64,000 bases of DNA from positions 434,001-498,000 of the forward strand of contig CAUWAG010000020.1 of assembly GCA_963556695.1 (NCBI GenBank), in the 5' to 3' direction. Numbering within the stretch: position 1 is the first letter of the stretch; every line of letters starts with the position of its first letter. Positions 12,242 to 24,448 of the stretch are shown here, one piece after another. Under the pieces are notes generated by a model. That model searched no databases. It had not been told where the DNA came from and saw only the letters and a program-made list of their open reading frames with translations. The position numbers and the translations under genes are program-made. The stretch comes from Anthostomella pinea (Eukaryota; Ascomycota; Sordariomycetes; Xylariales; Xylariaceae).

Positions 12242-13486
12242 ATGATGTCGGAGATTCACGATTTCGATCCCAGCATTCCCCAGCCGGAAGTCGAACGACT
12301 GTTCCGCAAGCTCAAGGACACCCGAATCCCTGACAAGCCAGTAGTTCCAGACGCCGGCGATGAGTACGGGCCTCCGCTGGAATGGGTGCACAAGCTGTAC
12401 AACTACTGGAGCAATGACTTCGACTGGGCCGCGGCACAGAAGAAGATCTCGTCCTGGAAGCACCACACCACCGAGATCGCGGGCATCAAAGTCCACTTCG
12501 TGCACCAGCCCGCGAAGCGCAACGCCGACAAGGCCATCCCGCTTCTGCTCGTGCACGGCTGGCCGGGCAGCTGGTTCGAGTTCTCGCGCTGCATCGACGC
12601 GCTGAGCAACCCGGAAGACGAGGAGGAGCAGGCGTTCGACGTCGTCGTGGCGTCGATTCCGGGCTTCACCTGGTCGTCTGCCCCGCCTCACGACTGGACT
12701 CTTCAAGATACGGCAAGAATCTTCGACACGGTCATGCTGCGGCTGGGCTACAAGCATTACGCGGCTCATGGCGGCGACTGGGGCCATTGGATCGTGCGCG
12801 AGCTGGGCACCCACTACAACTATCGCTGCAAGGCAATCCACACCAACATGTGTCCCTCGCAGCCGCCTGTCCCAGAGGAGGAATGGACTGATCGGGAGAA
12901 GAAGGCCCAGGAAATGACAAACTGGTGGCTGGGAAAGCCGGGCCATGAGGCGCACATGGGATACGCGATCGAGATGCGCACGCGGCCCCAGACGATCGGT
13001 ATCGCGCTTTCTGACAACCCAGTCGGCATCATGATGTGGGTGGGCGAGAAGTACTACGAGCTTGTCGACCCGAAGTACCGATCTCTGGACGACAAGGACT
13101 TTCTAGATGATCTTTGCACCACTCTGTCCCTGTACTTCTTCACGAGCCCCAGCATCATGACGAGTGCCCTCTGCTACACCAACAACGTGCGCCACGAGGA
13201 CTACGTCGGTTTCAACACGCAGCATGGAAATCAGATCAAGGCGCCGTTTGGGTTCTCGAGTTTCCGGTACGACATCACGCCCGTGTCGCAGCGATCTGCT
13301 GCCACGACTGGTAATTGCCAGTGGTTCAGGGGTAAGTCGACCAGCCTGCTGTTAATCCATGCCTGGAACATTAACTGACCGCGAGCAGAGTATGATCAGG
13401 GAGGTCATTTTGCGGCGTTGGAGATGCCAAAGGAGCTGGTTCGCGATATGAGAGAGTGCCTCGCCCAGCTGTATGCTCATCATTAA
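12242..13486 (+). CDS. Epoxide hydrolase, microsomal-type alpha/beta hydrolase
   Basis: Predicted epoxide hydrolase that opens epoxides to vicinal diols through a covalent ester intermediate. Two exons, 12242-13331 and 13389-13486, give 395 residues. The N-terminal EHN domain covers about residues 5-110. The oxyanion-hole motif HGWPGSW is at 105-111, and the nucleophile elbow HGGDWGHW puts the catalytic Asp at about 179. The catalytic His is in the second exon (QGGHFAALE), so the intron must be removed for activity; the unspliced frame stops at 13378 without it. Length and order match the family. Two adjacent ATGs start the gene, and either could be used. The substrate (detoxification or secondary metabolism) is not determined. 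Confidence 0.95.
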
Positions 13487-13660
13487 TCTGCTTGTTGGTG
13501 GAACAGGACACGAGCCGTCATTCCACGCAGTACCATAGCACCTACTAAGATAGCAACGCAGCCGTTTCCTCGCTCCACAATCGCAGCACCTAAGAAGATA
13601 GCAAGCAGCAATTCCCTGACTGCTAATCGCAGTACTTAATACACAATTAGCAATACATGA

Positions 13661-15781
13661 TCACCTCGCTCGTTGCAACATTTGTCCAAAGTCAAAGAGC
13701 AGCGCTTGCTCGATGAACCCGGTGACCTGTTCTCGCTGAAGTTGTCCCATCCTGGGTATGTTGGTATCGAAGTAGAACGGATGGCGGTTTCCGCCGGCAC
13801 CCAGGAAGAACTCGAACGGATCAGCATTAAGCAACCTTGGAGCGGGCGGCGGGCGATTATGAGGTCGTGCTGGTGCTGGTGCTGGTGCTGGTGGCGGTGG
13901 TGGCACCGGTTGTCCAGCTCGCCTGAACGGAGGCAAGTTGACTCCAGGAGGCGGGCCAAAGCCACCTGGCCGTGGCCTCAGCGGTGGTAGGCCACCGAAA
14001 TCCGTAAAAGGCAGGAAGGCTCTGCCCCCTTCGTAGTCGGGCGGGTTACGGTGGTACCGACACTGCTGGGTGTGTTTGCACTCCAGGAAGCCGTTTTCAC
14101 CTCTGTAATAGACTGCGAGGCAGAGCCAGCACCATTCGTGGCCGCATATACCTGACATTGTCTCAGTGAGTATTTCGCAACACCGGGGAAGTGTTAAAGC
14201 ACGTACATGTAATATGGTCGCAGCCGCTGAACTTGTGCACTTTCCTCTTGCACTTGGGGCATGGCTTCGTGATCTCCTTGATGTGCTGCTCCGAGAGCTT
14301 GTCGTCCTTCCTGTGTTTGCGAATGCGGTCGAACTGCGCGCATGTCTCCCCCTTGTGCCAGGGGACGTTGTGGCGGACGCAGGAGTAGTGTTTGCACTTG
14401 TGACATATTGCCTTGGTGCATCCGTTGGGGTGTATCTGACCAGCTTCGCAACGAGGGTTCAGGCACCATTGGAACTCTGGGAGCTTGCCGACTGCGGCTT
14501 TGGTTGCCAGCTTATCGTAGCTGTGAACGAATCAGTGGATGCCGGGAGACGGATATATGGGTGTAGCCTGTACCGATCGAATGTCTCGCGGGTAGCGGAG
14601 CCCCTGACGTCGTCGAACGCCAGTAACTGAGGACACTCCGGACACTTCAGGCGGTCCCAGGTCATAGTGTCCAGACTTGAAGCAATCCACTGGTCGACAC
14701 ACTCCTTGCAAGTCGCAGATTCATGTTCGCAAGCCGTTGTGATTCGCATCTGGTTCGGCATCTCCGACACCCTCTTGTCCTCGCTACATACCGCACAAGT
14801 CTCTGTCTCTGGCACGAGCCATGCCTCAGCTTCGACGTAGGCATCTTCCACAGCGTGCGATAACCGGAATTCGAGACTTGTGCCTGGACGGAAGCGGGTA
14901 CGGTCTTTGACCACTTTGTCTCGATGGAAGAGTTGAATATCGTCACTTTCGATCCCGCGCCGGTGGACGACTCGCTGATGGATGGTGGTGAGAAGGTCGC
15001 GCTTCAGCCAGTGCTTCATTGCTCGCGCATTTACGCAGCCATCGCGATCGACATCGGGGCTGTGCCAGATGTACTCCTCGTTAAGCGCCTTGAAGACGAA
15101 GACATCTCCGCGGTGTCTCAGGCCTATCACTATGTGTCGGCAAAGCCATGATTTGACTTTACGCGTCTCCCAGTTGCTACCCTGTAGCGGCCCGGGTCTC
15201 TGTCCGCCAGCTGCTTCGATCACGACCTGGTTGGGATTTACGGCTCTGGCGGCAGAGGAGGGATTTGATGCATGTAGGAGTTGCGCTACGGTTTGTCGCA
15301 GACTTCCGACCATTGCCCCCGACTCGACGTCGCGAGCTAGTTGTTCCAGTTGGACTTCGCTGAGCTTCATGTGGAAGTCGAGAGCGGTTGTGCGACAATG
15401 GACCTGTATCGAGCCACTGTCATCGGGGTCTAGTACCCTGTATTGTAAAGTAGAGAGGCCCATTGGGATCTCGTTGCCATTCAATCGCTTGTCAACCCAG
15501 TAGAACTGTAGTTGGGCATCATCCGAAATCTGCTGGCGACTATCGCAAAACTTCCCCTTAAGACATGAGACGACGTGGCTCAGTCGCGACGTGGGTTTGA
15601 TGCCGATCTTGATGCTCTGCCGGCTTGAAATGGGACTGTCTAGATCAATGAGATCTATCTCTGTTCTTCCCCTTGGCTGCTCGTGACGCTGCGCGTGTCG
15701 TTGGTTGGGCACATCTCGATCAGGCGTTGATGAGTCGGAGCGGCGATTTGAGAAAGCATGCGACCAGCGCCTTGAGAACAT
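13661..15781 (-). CDS. RBR-type E3 ubiquitin ligase
   Basis: RING-between-RING ligase that takes ubiquitin from an E2 onto its own cysteine and then onto the substrate. Three exons (14574-15781, 14207-14520, 13661-14151) give 670 residues. The N-terminal third holds a possible ubiquitin-like fold (about 55-140). RING1 is at about 345-400 (CAVCSEDK ... CKECVDQW ... CPEC), followed by the IBR (CLNPRC ... CHKCKHYSC). RING2 (CPKCKRKVHKFSGC, DHITC ICGHEWCWLC) has the presumed catalytic Cys in SGCDHI and is split by the last intron. The C-terminus is rich in Pro/Gly (PPPPPAPAPAPARP). The start at 15781 is the first ATG; an upstream GTG in frame is ignored. The substrate is unknown. Confidence 0.92.
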
Positions 15782-17149
15782 TCTCACTGGATGACCACAA
15801 CTCACCAGGAGGGCAAGTTGCCGCTGTCCTTGGTAGTATATGCTATGTGAGATCCGTGAGTTCCTAGGAACCGGATGAATGAGGAGCTCTCATCTTCTGG
15901 TCTCCATCCGATCAGCCCGAGGCTCTGGGGATATTCATCAGCGCTGGGTTTTGCCTCATCGCCAACTTGCGGGGCAGCTGCAGGTATTGAGGCCATGGCT
16001 GCCCACCCTTGTGCGCATACCTGCATGAAGATATGCGTGTCATACTCCGATCAGCTCTTTGAATGCCTAATTGGGTGGTTTGCGTCGTCGCCCGACCAGA
16101 GTGCCGGAAAGGGGGGCCAATCGTGGGTACGGATACGACCAGTCACCTTAGCCCAGTGGCTCGCCACTCGCCATTCCCCGCCGAACAGCGAATTTCATCT
16201 ACTACCTACTCAGATGATTACAGAGCGATGGTAGTCCATATATGTGACTGGCTTCCTCACAGTCTCGACCGCCCAGGGAACTAGTACTGCATATGCCATA
16301 TAGACGCAAGCACCGGTCGAACAGATGTGCAGCCCCCAACAAAATTGATATGTCATTACCCCTGCCGTGGTTGCAGGTAGGTATGCAGCTAAAGCATGCC
16401 TTTTTAGCTGGCCGGTAGCCTGCATGTAGTATCACAGAGAGAAAACGGTCACCCCTAGGTTCTCAGGGCTGCAGGCGTCACCATACGGCTGCTATCGGAC
16501 TATCCATGTAACACCACTGCGGGGATGGCTGTGGGAGACCTCGCTATTTTACTCTCTCGTTCTCATAAACAGGACTGACACGTGACTGGAACTAGGTGCA
16601 TGAATATGTGCCGCTGGGGAAGATATTAGGGCGGCTGAGTGTCACCAGACCGTCAATGTCCTAACGTTTCGTTGAGTCTGGACAGCGTTCGCCTGCTCAC
16701 TGGGGCTATGGACAGTTTCCGCTTGCTGCTCGGATAGACGGAATGCTCAATGGGGTCTGGCACGAATCACGCTGCTTGTTTCGAGGCCTGTCGTCGACCC
16801 GGCCCCTGTTAAAGAAAACGGAGGGGAATAAGTGTACCCCTGATTACCTAAGGTAAGAAGAACGACCGCTCTAGGCAGCCGGCTGTACAAGGGTGCTGGC
16901 AGCTGCCCAGTGCTGAAAGCTGCCTAGATATATGGGTCCGAGCCGGGCAGGATTCTATTCCAACACCGCCTTCAAAAAGCACGCCGCCTCTGAAATGAAA
17001 CTCCTGATCAAAGACCAATAGACCACCGTGAGCCATTGTCGACAGTGCATCCAGCGAACTCCCCATCTGATTATCACGCACTGAAGGAGGCGAGAACTAG
17101 CGGTCCGACTTCTTACTGCACCAACTGACTCGTGCAGAGAGGCGGCATC
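15782..17149. other. Divergent intergenic region
   Basis: About 1.4 kb between the divergent RBR-ligase and F-box-like genes. A 74-codon minus frame abuts the RBR start (15802-16026), but no credible splice joins it. Nothing else is recognised. Confidence 0.45.
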
Positions 17150-18864
17150 ATGCAATTCCCACCAGAGGTCGCCGACCAGGTCAGCTTGCACCACACCTCC
17201 ATCCGCGCCTGTTTTCGATTGTTGATAGGCTTTTCGACAGATCACCACCTACCTCTACAGCACTGTCCCCCTTTGCCATGGGTTCGCGTTGGGTGAATAC
17301 AACGGCGATCGCAGAGACCAGTGGACCGATTTCATTTCCTGCGACTACCAGCCGGTAGCCAAGGTGCCCAAGGGGCCTGATGACAAGCGTCGCGGTCAGA
17401 CCCGCCGCAGGCGCAGCCCATCTAGCGCCTTCATAGGCAACGAGATCGACTTCCAATCTCTGCTGAATCTGCGCCTGGTGTCCCGCGCTTGGCATGCCAG
17501 TGCCAGCAACACACTGGCAAAGCTGATGGACTGGAGCCTGTGCTTCGAGTCCGAGGTGAGCTGGGTGAAAGCAGCTGCGTGCTTTCCGCCGCTGAATGCC
17601 TCGTTCTCGCATTATGTTCGAAGCCTCAACATCAAGGAGGTGGCACACGTTCGGAGCTTCCTTCGCGAGCACCACTATGATCCGTCAGCGTATGTAACTT
17701 TCATGGGTTGGAGCTTCTCGGAATCCTGCTAGCACCCCGTCATTGACTGTCACCAGGTTCGAGGGCCAGGACGTCACGAGAGAGCACATGCTTCTCAATA
17801 ACTACAGGGAGCTAGCCCAGAACATCGATACAGATACGCACGGTATTGTTGCAGACGACAATTCGCCTCTTCGCTACGACAAGAGAGCGGAAAATGTCAT
17901 GCTCCGTCGAATATTTGACAGCCTTGTCCGTCTTGAAAGGTTCAGCATCTCCTTTCGCGGCGCTTTGTGCGATGCCGACTATGGTCATAATGCAGAATGC
18001 TACGACCTAGAAGCCCTTGATGACGTCATGGCAAGCGTTGCACACGGCTTGAGAAGTCCCGCCTTCCAACACCTCGTCGACTTGCGGCTGCAAGTCCCGT
18101 GCACCCACGACGTGGCCGTCCTGGCTGAGGCAATGTCGCAGGAAGCCAGAGACCGGCTGAAACACCTGCGACTCAAGATCGTGGATGCTACCGGCCCGAG
18201 CGGCGATAGGTCCTACTTACACGAGTGGGAACAACAGTACATCACTAATAATCACAGCTACCAGGACGGGGCTCTCACGATGGCGGATAACTGTGTATAT
18301 ACGCCGAGCAATCTGCAGACCAAGTACCCGAACCGCGAGCACCAGGGTGGTCTCTGGGCCCTTGTGCGCTCGTGCCACAACCTGGAGTCGCTAGGCATCG
18401 AGTCGACGCATTACCTCAGCCTTGACCGCCTGGACTGGAAGAAAGGACCGGGATCCAAGGGCCTGAAGGCTCTCGCGCTGAGGCGCGTGTGGACTGATAT
18501 CGACTCTATCATGAAGCTGCTGTCCCTGGACACAGGTTCCGACTTTTCGCAATCCTCGATCAGACGTCTTGACTTCAGCGATGTCAAGGTCTACAAGGAT
18601 GGGGGAACGTGGAGCACGCTATTCGAAGCCCTGGTGGAGAATGGTCCGGATCTGGAGTGGTTCCCCATGAGTAACCTTTCGTACTTCAGCACCCATGTAT
18701 GCTTCGAGCGGTGTCCCAGGCTTTGGGAGGACTCCACTGACTGCTGGACTCAGCATGACGATGACCGTGAAAAGATGGGCGATCTGGTTGGCGCGTTGAT
18801 CAGAAAAGCTGGTGGGCAGAGGGGTTACCCATTCGAACACTGTAACTACGACGCGGACGATTGA
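17150..18864 (+). CDS. F-box-like protein
   Basis: Probable F-box substrate adaptor for an SCF ubiquitin ligase. Three exons (17150-17179, 17241-17689, 17757-18864) give 528 residues. The F-box signature is split: FPPEVADQITTYL at the start and DFQSLLNLRLVSRAWHASA about 65 residues later. The intervening basic segment (KRRGQTRRRRSPSS) is unusual and could be an unspliced in-frame intron (about 17293-17433), which would bring the two halves closer. The remainder is a long helical region with Leu-rich spacing but no clear repeats. It converges on the G1 peptidase gene (172 bp). Family call is moderate; the target is unknown. Confidence 0.78.
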
Positions 18865-19036
18865 ACTCTTAACAGAGGTAGTAGCATGTGGTATACGGTG
18901 GATGTGACGAGAATGACAGTGGCCGAGGAGCACAGTATCCATAATTACATTCTCCTCCCTCAAGCTCTCCAGTCCTACCTGTCGATTCATCGCATCCAGC
19001 ATCTCCAGTGCCAATGCCATCCCTGCGCCCAACTTC

Positions 19037-19929
19037 TTAACCGACGCTGCCACCAGACGGGCGATACTGGACGGTCACAGTGTTATCGCCCACCGTCACA
19101 TAGTTGAGCTGGTTCCCTGCGTCGTCGACGATATACCAATCATCGCCACTGGGTGGGTACTGATACGAGCCATCCGACAGCTGCGCCGAGCAAGACGCGA
19201 AAGTGACAACCCCGAAATCAGCAAAATTGAGGTTCTGTGACGGATGCAGGTTCTCCACGGTCCACTCGGCCGTGTTTCCCGAAACACTTGAGCCCTCCGG
19301 GGCGGTCACGGCGTAGGTTTGAGCTGCTTCATTCTGCGTCGTGTCGGTTATGGAGATGGTGACCTGGGTCGGAGAGTCCACGTGAATTATCAATGTGAAT
19401 TGGTCGCCGGGCTGGATAGTGATGCTGCCATCCGAGATGTCGGTCTCTGCTTGGGGTAGCCTTTGGGCACGATATTAGAGACGTACACCTACGAACGCTT
19501 GGGCAAGTGTCTACTCACCACTCGTACCACGTCTGCCAGGAGAGAACATTGTCGACCAAGTTCCAACGGATACCTGTCTGGACCAGGGAAGTAGCGCCAT
19601 TGGCATCGCCTAGTATAGTGTCAGCCCAGTGTTCACTGTTACGCCGGGATCACCTATTACTCACCATCAAGGCCAATCCAGGCAGATCCATAGTAATTCC
19701 CGGCTGGAGCACCATCTGGGACGGTGACACTGGACGGAATCGTGAGGACTGCGGCAATCTGCGTAAAGCTCAGGCCGTCTGGCGGGTAGACGAACACGCC
19801 AGCATTCTGTGGGTTCTGTATGTTGGCTCTCTTGTTGAGGAGCCCGTTTTCAGGTCGAGCTACTACAGCAGCGTCTGTAAGGGATGCTGTGAGTAGCGCG
19901 AGGTGTCCAAGGGCTGTGGAAAGCTTCAT
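19037..19929 (-). CDS. Secreted G1 (A4) glutamic peptidase, eqolisin
   Basis: Acid-active secreted endopeptidase of the eqolisin family, found mainly in fungi, with a Gln/Glu catalytic pair. Three exons (19665-19929, 19519-19609, 19037-19460) give 259 residues. A signal peptide spans about residues 1-20 and is followed by a short propeptide with a Kex2-like KR site (33-34). The catalytic Gln is in SLVQTGIRW (Gln about 99), followed by QTWYEWLP. The catalytic Glu lies in the AEWTVENL motif (184-190). The propeptide is shorter than in classical members. Likely function is extracellular protein digestion at low pH. The motifs make the family call secure. Confidence 0.93.
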
Positions 19930-21214
19930 GATGGCGGATAGATCTCAAGTGCTGAGGGGCAGAGGCTGGAGGTGTCGATGAACTCCGGTCACGAGGATGA
20001 AGATGTCGAGTTGAATACAGAGAAGGAAAGGGGGGAGTTGCAAGCTCTTTATACTTCGACTAGTCGGGAGGTTGGATAACACATACACGCTCGAGGGCAG
20101 ACCGCACCCAAGCTCAGACCGAGGTACGGCTTTCGGACGATCCACCATCCAAGGTGATGCTGTATCACTTGTCGGTCTCGACATACACCCTTCACGATAG
20201 TCCAGTGTCGTCCAACCAGTGCCCAAGCTAGCAACCCCAGGTCATCACTGCCGAAACGACATCCTTGCATATCTTATGCTCCATCGGCACTGTAAGATGA
20301 CCCAGAAAGCCTTGCCTGCCGAGACGCCGGATCATTCGGAGCTGACATTATCCATGCATTGGGTAGATGGTACGATGGCAGATGATGCATGAACGCACTA
20401 TTACGGCAGAGCCTGCAGCCTGGTAGGGCGGAGTGCTCATAGGGCAAGGGGAACCAGCTGAATGCAGAGTAGCCCGGCCTGCTTTGGCGAGGAGAAACCA
20501 GGCAATTGGCTCAGAGTACGACGCTGTTACCTATAGTCCTGAGTATCATCTATCTGCTCCGGACCAATAGGCAGCATATTCCATTATGATCACACCACGC
20601 AAAGGCCTTTTGCTGAATAGATCCGCTCGTGCCGTAGCGGTGTAGTTCGCGTCGGTGTAGATCATGTCCGTAGCAGCTGAAATGCTGACCGACGGCGCGG
20701 AGCATGCGGGGTGAAAGGTGCTTATCGGTCATTCACCCAATGGCCAGTTGAGGTCAGTTGAGGTCAGTTGAGATGTGCAGCAATGGATCTGCTTTTCCAC
20801 CTTATGTTTCCCCAGATGGGGGATGTTTCCTAATACGGGCGACACGGGGTGAGAAATGAGAGTGGGGCCGGCAACGAGGCCGGCAACGTGCTCCAAGAAC
20901 GAAGCCGACGTGGTATCATTGGGGGCTAAAAGGACGAAACCGTAAACCGGTGTTTGACTTGGAAGCCTAGAGAAAGCTTTGAGAGGGCCGTCGGTTCCTG
21001 TATGGCAGTAGTTACGTGATACCAAGCTGACGGCCCGAACCTATTCATCTTTGTCGTAAATTGCTGGTGGAGATGAGGCTATTCTTCACTTCACGGGATA
21101 TGGTATTGACTCCTGAACACAGCACAAAGGTTGAAACAATGATTATCAATTATCAGAGGTGGACCTATCTGTACGTGCTGAATCTGCAGTGAACTGAACA
21201 ATGACCTACCGTCA
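19930..21214. other. Intergenic region
   Basis: About 1.3 kb upstream of the G1 peptidase. No gene seen. A short imperfect tandem (about 2.5 copies of TCAGTTGAGG) lies near 20750-20775. Confidence 0.45.
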
Positions 21215-22897
21215 TCAGACTACATCACCTACCTGGCCTTCTTCTGCCCCGAGAGCCAAGCTAGGTATCTCGTCTACAAGACGATCCACAAGAACGAGCT
21301 TACCACCAGGCCACAGAGCAGGCCGAAAGACCTTGATCCAATTCGTCTGACCGTCTAGCTCGTCTTCTTCCTCTATCTCTTCAGCAATCAGTGATTTGCA
21401 CCCCGTCTCGAGACTATAGCTCTGCAGACCGGCAATGACAAGCAGCTTCAATCGGAGACACCGCCCCATCTCTTGCACCTGCTCGATTACCATGGACTTA
21501 CTGAGACATCCACGTTCGGTATTCAGATCTTGGCTGTAGATGCGGAGGTCGAGAAGGACGCTTTCGAGTCGTGGCATCCGCGACCAGGAGAGCCAGAGGT
21601 GGGCTGCGCGGTCGAGGTCGAGTGCGTTGTCCAGGGAGTCGAGATCGGCTTCGCTGAGGCCATCACCTACCTTGAACATGCTCCTGGCGGTGACATCCAC
21701 CAACTTCAAAGGTGAGTGTATTACAATATGGCGTAGATCTTCGTACATGGGCTTGTGCATGAACGGGGCCTGATGTTTGGGGACATCGCGCGGCTCGTCG
21801 TCATATGGCAAGACGCTTTGGGCTCGCTGACCTCGAAGTGGGAAAAGCTGTTCCCAGTTTGTCAAGAAATTCTCATCGGTGACGCTGATGGGCGTTTCGG
21901 CTACGTCGAGTAGGAACACGTGTGTGCTATTCCGATGGAAGTGCCTGATACATTCGCCATAGTATGCCGCGTTGAGCCTGGAAAGCTTACCATCAAATAT
22001 TTTCGAAGGCAGCATGATGTGGTCACTCTCATCGTGTCCGAAATTACACGAGAGTGTTCCAACGCTGCCTTGAACACCGCGTGCTTACGTGACTATCCTC
22101 GTAACCTCGAGAAACTTCTCGAGCTCCGGGGTCTCTCTCTTGCAGATGTTCCAGTCCGGCACCAGGAGATCCAGCGCACATGTGGGGTTTTCGTCCATAG
22201 CCTGAGACAGTATCATGGAGATGATCTCTGATGGTAACTGAGTGCTTGAATCCAGCTTTTGCTTTTTCGGGCTCAACACGCTGCCGTTTGAGGCGTCCGT
22301 GGCACACTTTCGTTTGGTGCCGATCGGTATCTGAGTATCGCCAACGCTCTCGAGGTCCTGACTCGGCGGACTTACCTCGTGATTACTGATTTCGGTTGTT
22401 GAAGAGAGCGCAGAGCGGAGCTGATGCATGAAAGCTTCGTTCGAATCTACGGGGAAGGAAATTCGGCCGCTTCTCATCATGCCGAGAAGAGCTTGTACTG
22501 ATTGAAGGTCTTTGTCGGAGGTCTTGTTCGGACCGTTACGGTCTTCAAAGTCGGTACCCTGTCTTCCTTCGAGCAGGTCGTGACTTACCTGGTCAACCTC
22601 CATTTCCATCTGTGCGTAGGGACCCGGTAGCGATTCAATCTGCTCACCGACTAAGCACATTCGTTCTACCCATGTCTGCCTGCAGCTGGAGCACACAGAT
22701 TGGCACTTCGGGCGTTGAGAAATGATCTGGAAAGGGGTTCTGACTTGCCGCTCTTCGTCGTCGTCCTGCTTATGGAAGCGTGATCGACTGTGCACACTCG
22801 GAAACAGACACCTTTCTGCTTGCGATTTAATGGGGAACTTACCAGCTGTGTTGTTAGTCATAGGTCCTGGCCAGGTAAGGCCATTGACCAACGGCAT
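21215..22897 (-). CDS. F-box-like protein, unknown function
   Basis: Two exons on the minus strand, 22089-22897 and 21215-22025, give 539 residues. The acceptor at 22026 is the one that keeps frame (TRIVT/DHIML). The N-terminal part has a Cys cluster (CQSVCSSC, then a later Cys), an acidic stretch (DDDEE) and a basic nuclear-signal-like segment (SPKKQKL, about residue 205). This is followed by an F-box-like start (STQLPSEIISMILSQAM). The C-terminal half resembles other fungal uncharacterised proteins that have an F-box-like start and no enzyme motif. A ubiquitin-adaptor role is a guess from that short motif. Confidence 0.65.
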
Positions 22898-23254
22898 GGT
22901 GCAGTAGCTCCTGAGAAGTGACTATTCTTGGGTCTGAGATCCTGCCTAAACCCTTAAAATCATGTACAGGAGATACGCGAAGAACTGAAAAACCTGCGAC
23001 TCGGAGTCCGTGGTGAAAACAACACGGCTTTATGAGATAAGAGAGGTACTATTGTCTCGCTGGACAATGGCCGCGAAAGGGGCATTTATTTGAAGGCGAG
23101 CTGGCGACAAAGAGCATTGTCTTCACTTTGTGACCTACAATCTCTTCAGTGATCCTATCAGCTTTGCCAGCAGTCCGATCTGTTCTTTATGCTAGTGGAG
23201 CAGTTTAACGCTGTACTGTGTGCAGATGCAAACGTACAAAACGATGTGACTGGG

Positions 23255-23414
23255 TGTGACAATCAGGCCTGCAGCTGCGCTGGCCAGGGCTGATGGGATG
23301 AAATATCTAGATTCAACGATATCTAAGGAAGAAGAGGCAATGTCGGAAGAGAAAGGGGAAGCTAGGGATATATATGTACATAAATATGTGGAGGTATTAT
23401 GTAATACCATAACA
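23255..23414. mobile_element. Solo LTR, copy 1
   Basis: A 160-bp segment starting TGTGACAATCAGG and ending GTAATACCATAACA, flanked on both sides by the 5-bp direct repeat CTGGG (23250-23254 and 23415-23419). TG...CA ends plus a 5-bp duplication are the mark of an LTR retrotransposon insertion. No internal domain remains, so it is a solo LTR. Copy 2 (42956-43116) is about 98% identical. Confidence 0.88.
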
Positions 23415-23870
23415 CTGGGTTATCTGTTCAGGAGCAAGCGTACGAGTAGAACCGAAGTGGTCCATATCCTCTAGGCAGCGGTTGAGAAGCTCGGGATGGG
23501 AGGTGGGCAGGACGATTCGAGCTCAGGAGGTAACTTACGATCTAACCACCATTATTCTAGACCAGTATACAGGGTTCAAGGAAGACTATGTGAAAGACTT
23601 CTAGACGGAGCAGCTGATCGGGGCATACCCAGCTCTACTGATCGATTCGGCGAGTGCGAGTCAGGCTTGTCGCCAGCTACACATGAAGCTCCTGCGGCCG
23701 CGATAGCTAGATATCTACCAACGAGACAAAATTAAGACACATGTTTCCAGTACACAGGCGTCTGGTCGAGTAGCAGTGTTGTCATGATATGTTTCCATTA
23801 TTGAGTTCCTCATCTGCAAGGGAAGAGCCTGCCCCGAATGCCCCAAACATCAACAAGAAGCATAGTCACC

Positions 23871-23919
23871 CCAGTCCACCCCAGTCCACCCCATCCCACC
23901 CCATCCCACCCCATCCCAG
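23871..23919 (+). repeat. 10-bp minisatellite (CCAGTCCACC/CCATCCCACC)
   Basis: About five tandem 10-bp units: two CCAGTCCACC, then CCATCCCACC-type units. It ends 17 bp beyond the stop codon of the small secreted protein gene (minus strand), so it lies in that gene's 3' flank. Confidence 0.9.
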
Positions 23920-23935
23920 AGTTCAGGTCTATGCG

Positions 23936-24448
23936 TCAACAGGTCTGGGTTACACGGTTGTCATATTCGTAACGGTTATACGAGTTCCTGAGATCAGAAC
24001 ACTCTACCCGGTACCACCTGAACTTGCGACTTTTCCAGATACTATTCTTTTTCAACTGCTTCTTCTGTATGACCTCATTCGTGACCGACAGAGTCTTGTA
24101 GGAGGGTTCCGCGTCCTCGTCGCATTTTCCCTCGGTGTCAAACAGCTTCAACGTACAGGCACCGCCGTTGAACTCGAGCGACTTGGTCTTGTCGCTATTC
24201 CCTACAGCGAGGCATTGGGAGGGCCCTGTTCCTTCGCGGACGACTGTACAGCCGTTTCGATTCTTGACCAGACCGCCCTTCTGGCTAGAAACCACCCGCC
24301 GTCAGTATACGTTGCGGGAATCGGTGAGACGAGCAAAGGGGACCTACTTCTCTTTTAGCACCCAGTCACCCATAATGTAGAGGCCGTTTACAGCTGCGGC
24401 TTCCTTGATCAACAAGCCTGCAGCGAGTGCGAGTGTAAGGAAACGCAT
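23936..24448 (-). CDS. Small secreted cysteine-rich protein (effector-like)
   Basis: I do not recognise the family. Two exons, 24362-24448 and 23936-24280, give 143 residues. The first exon encodes a clear signal peptide (MRFLTLALAAGLLIKEAAA) and ends at GLYIMGDW. The intron has a CTGAC branch point and uses the second of two nearby acceptors (TAGCCAG) to keep frame; its donor (GTGCTA) is weak, so the junction is the least certain part. The mature part holds six cysteines and a basic C-terminal half (QKKQLKKNSIWKSRKFRW). Small size, secretion and even Cys number resemble fungal effectors or antimicrobial proteins, but that is inference only. Confidence 0.6.

Noticed and set aside
12224..12955. 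243-codon minus-strand open frame
   Set aside because: It lies antisense to the epoxide hydrolase exon, whose catalytic motifs make the plus strand the real gene.
15802..16026. Possible upstream exon of the RBR ligase
   Set aside because: The only nearby donor would make a 36-nt intron, too short to be credible, and the ligase has a good ATG at 15781.
23789..24358. 189-codon plus-strand open frame
   Set aside because: It is antisense to the small secreted protein gene, which has a signal peptide, intron and cysteine pattern.
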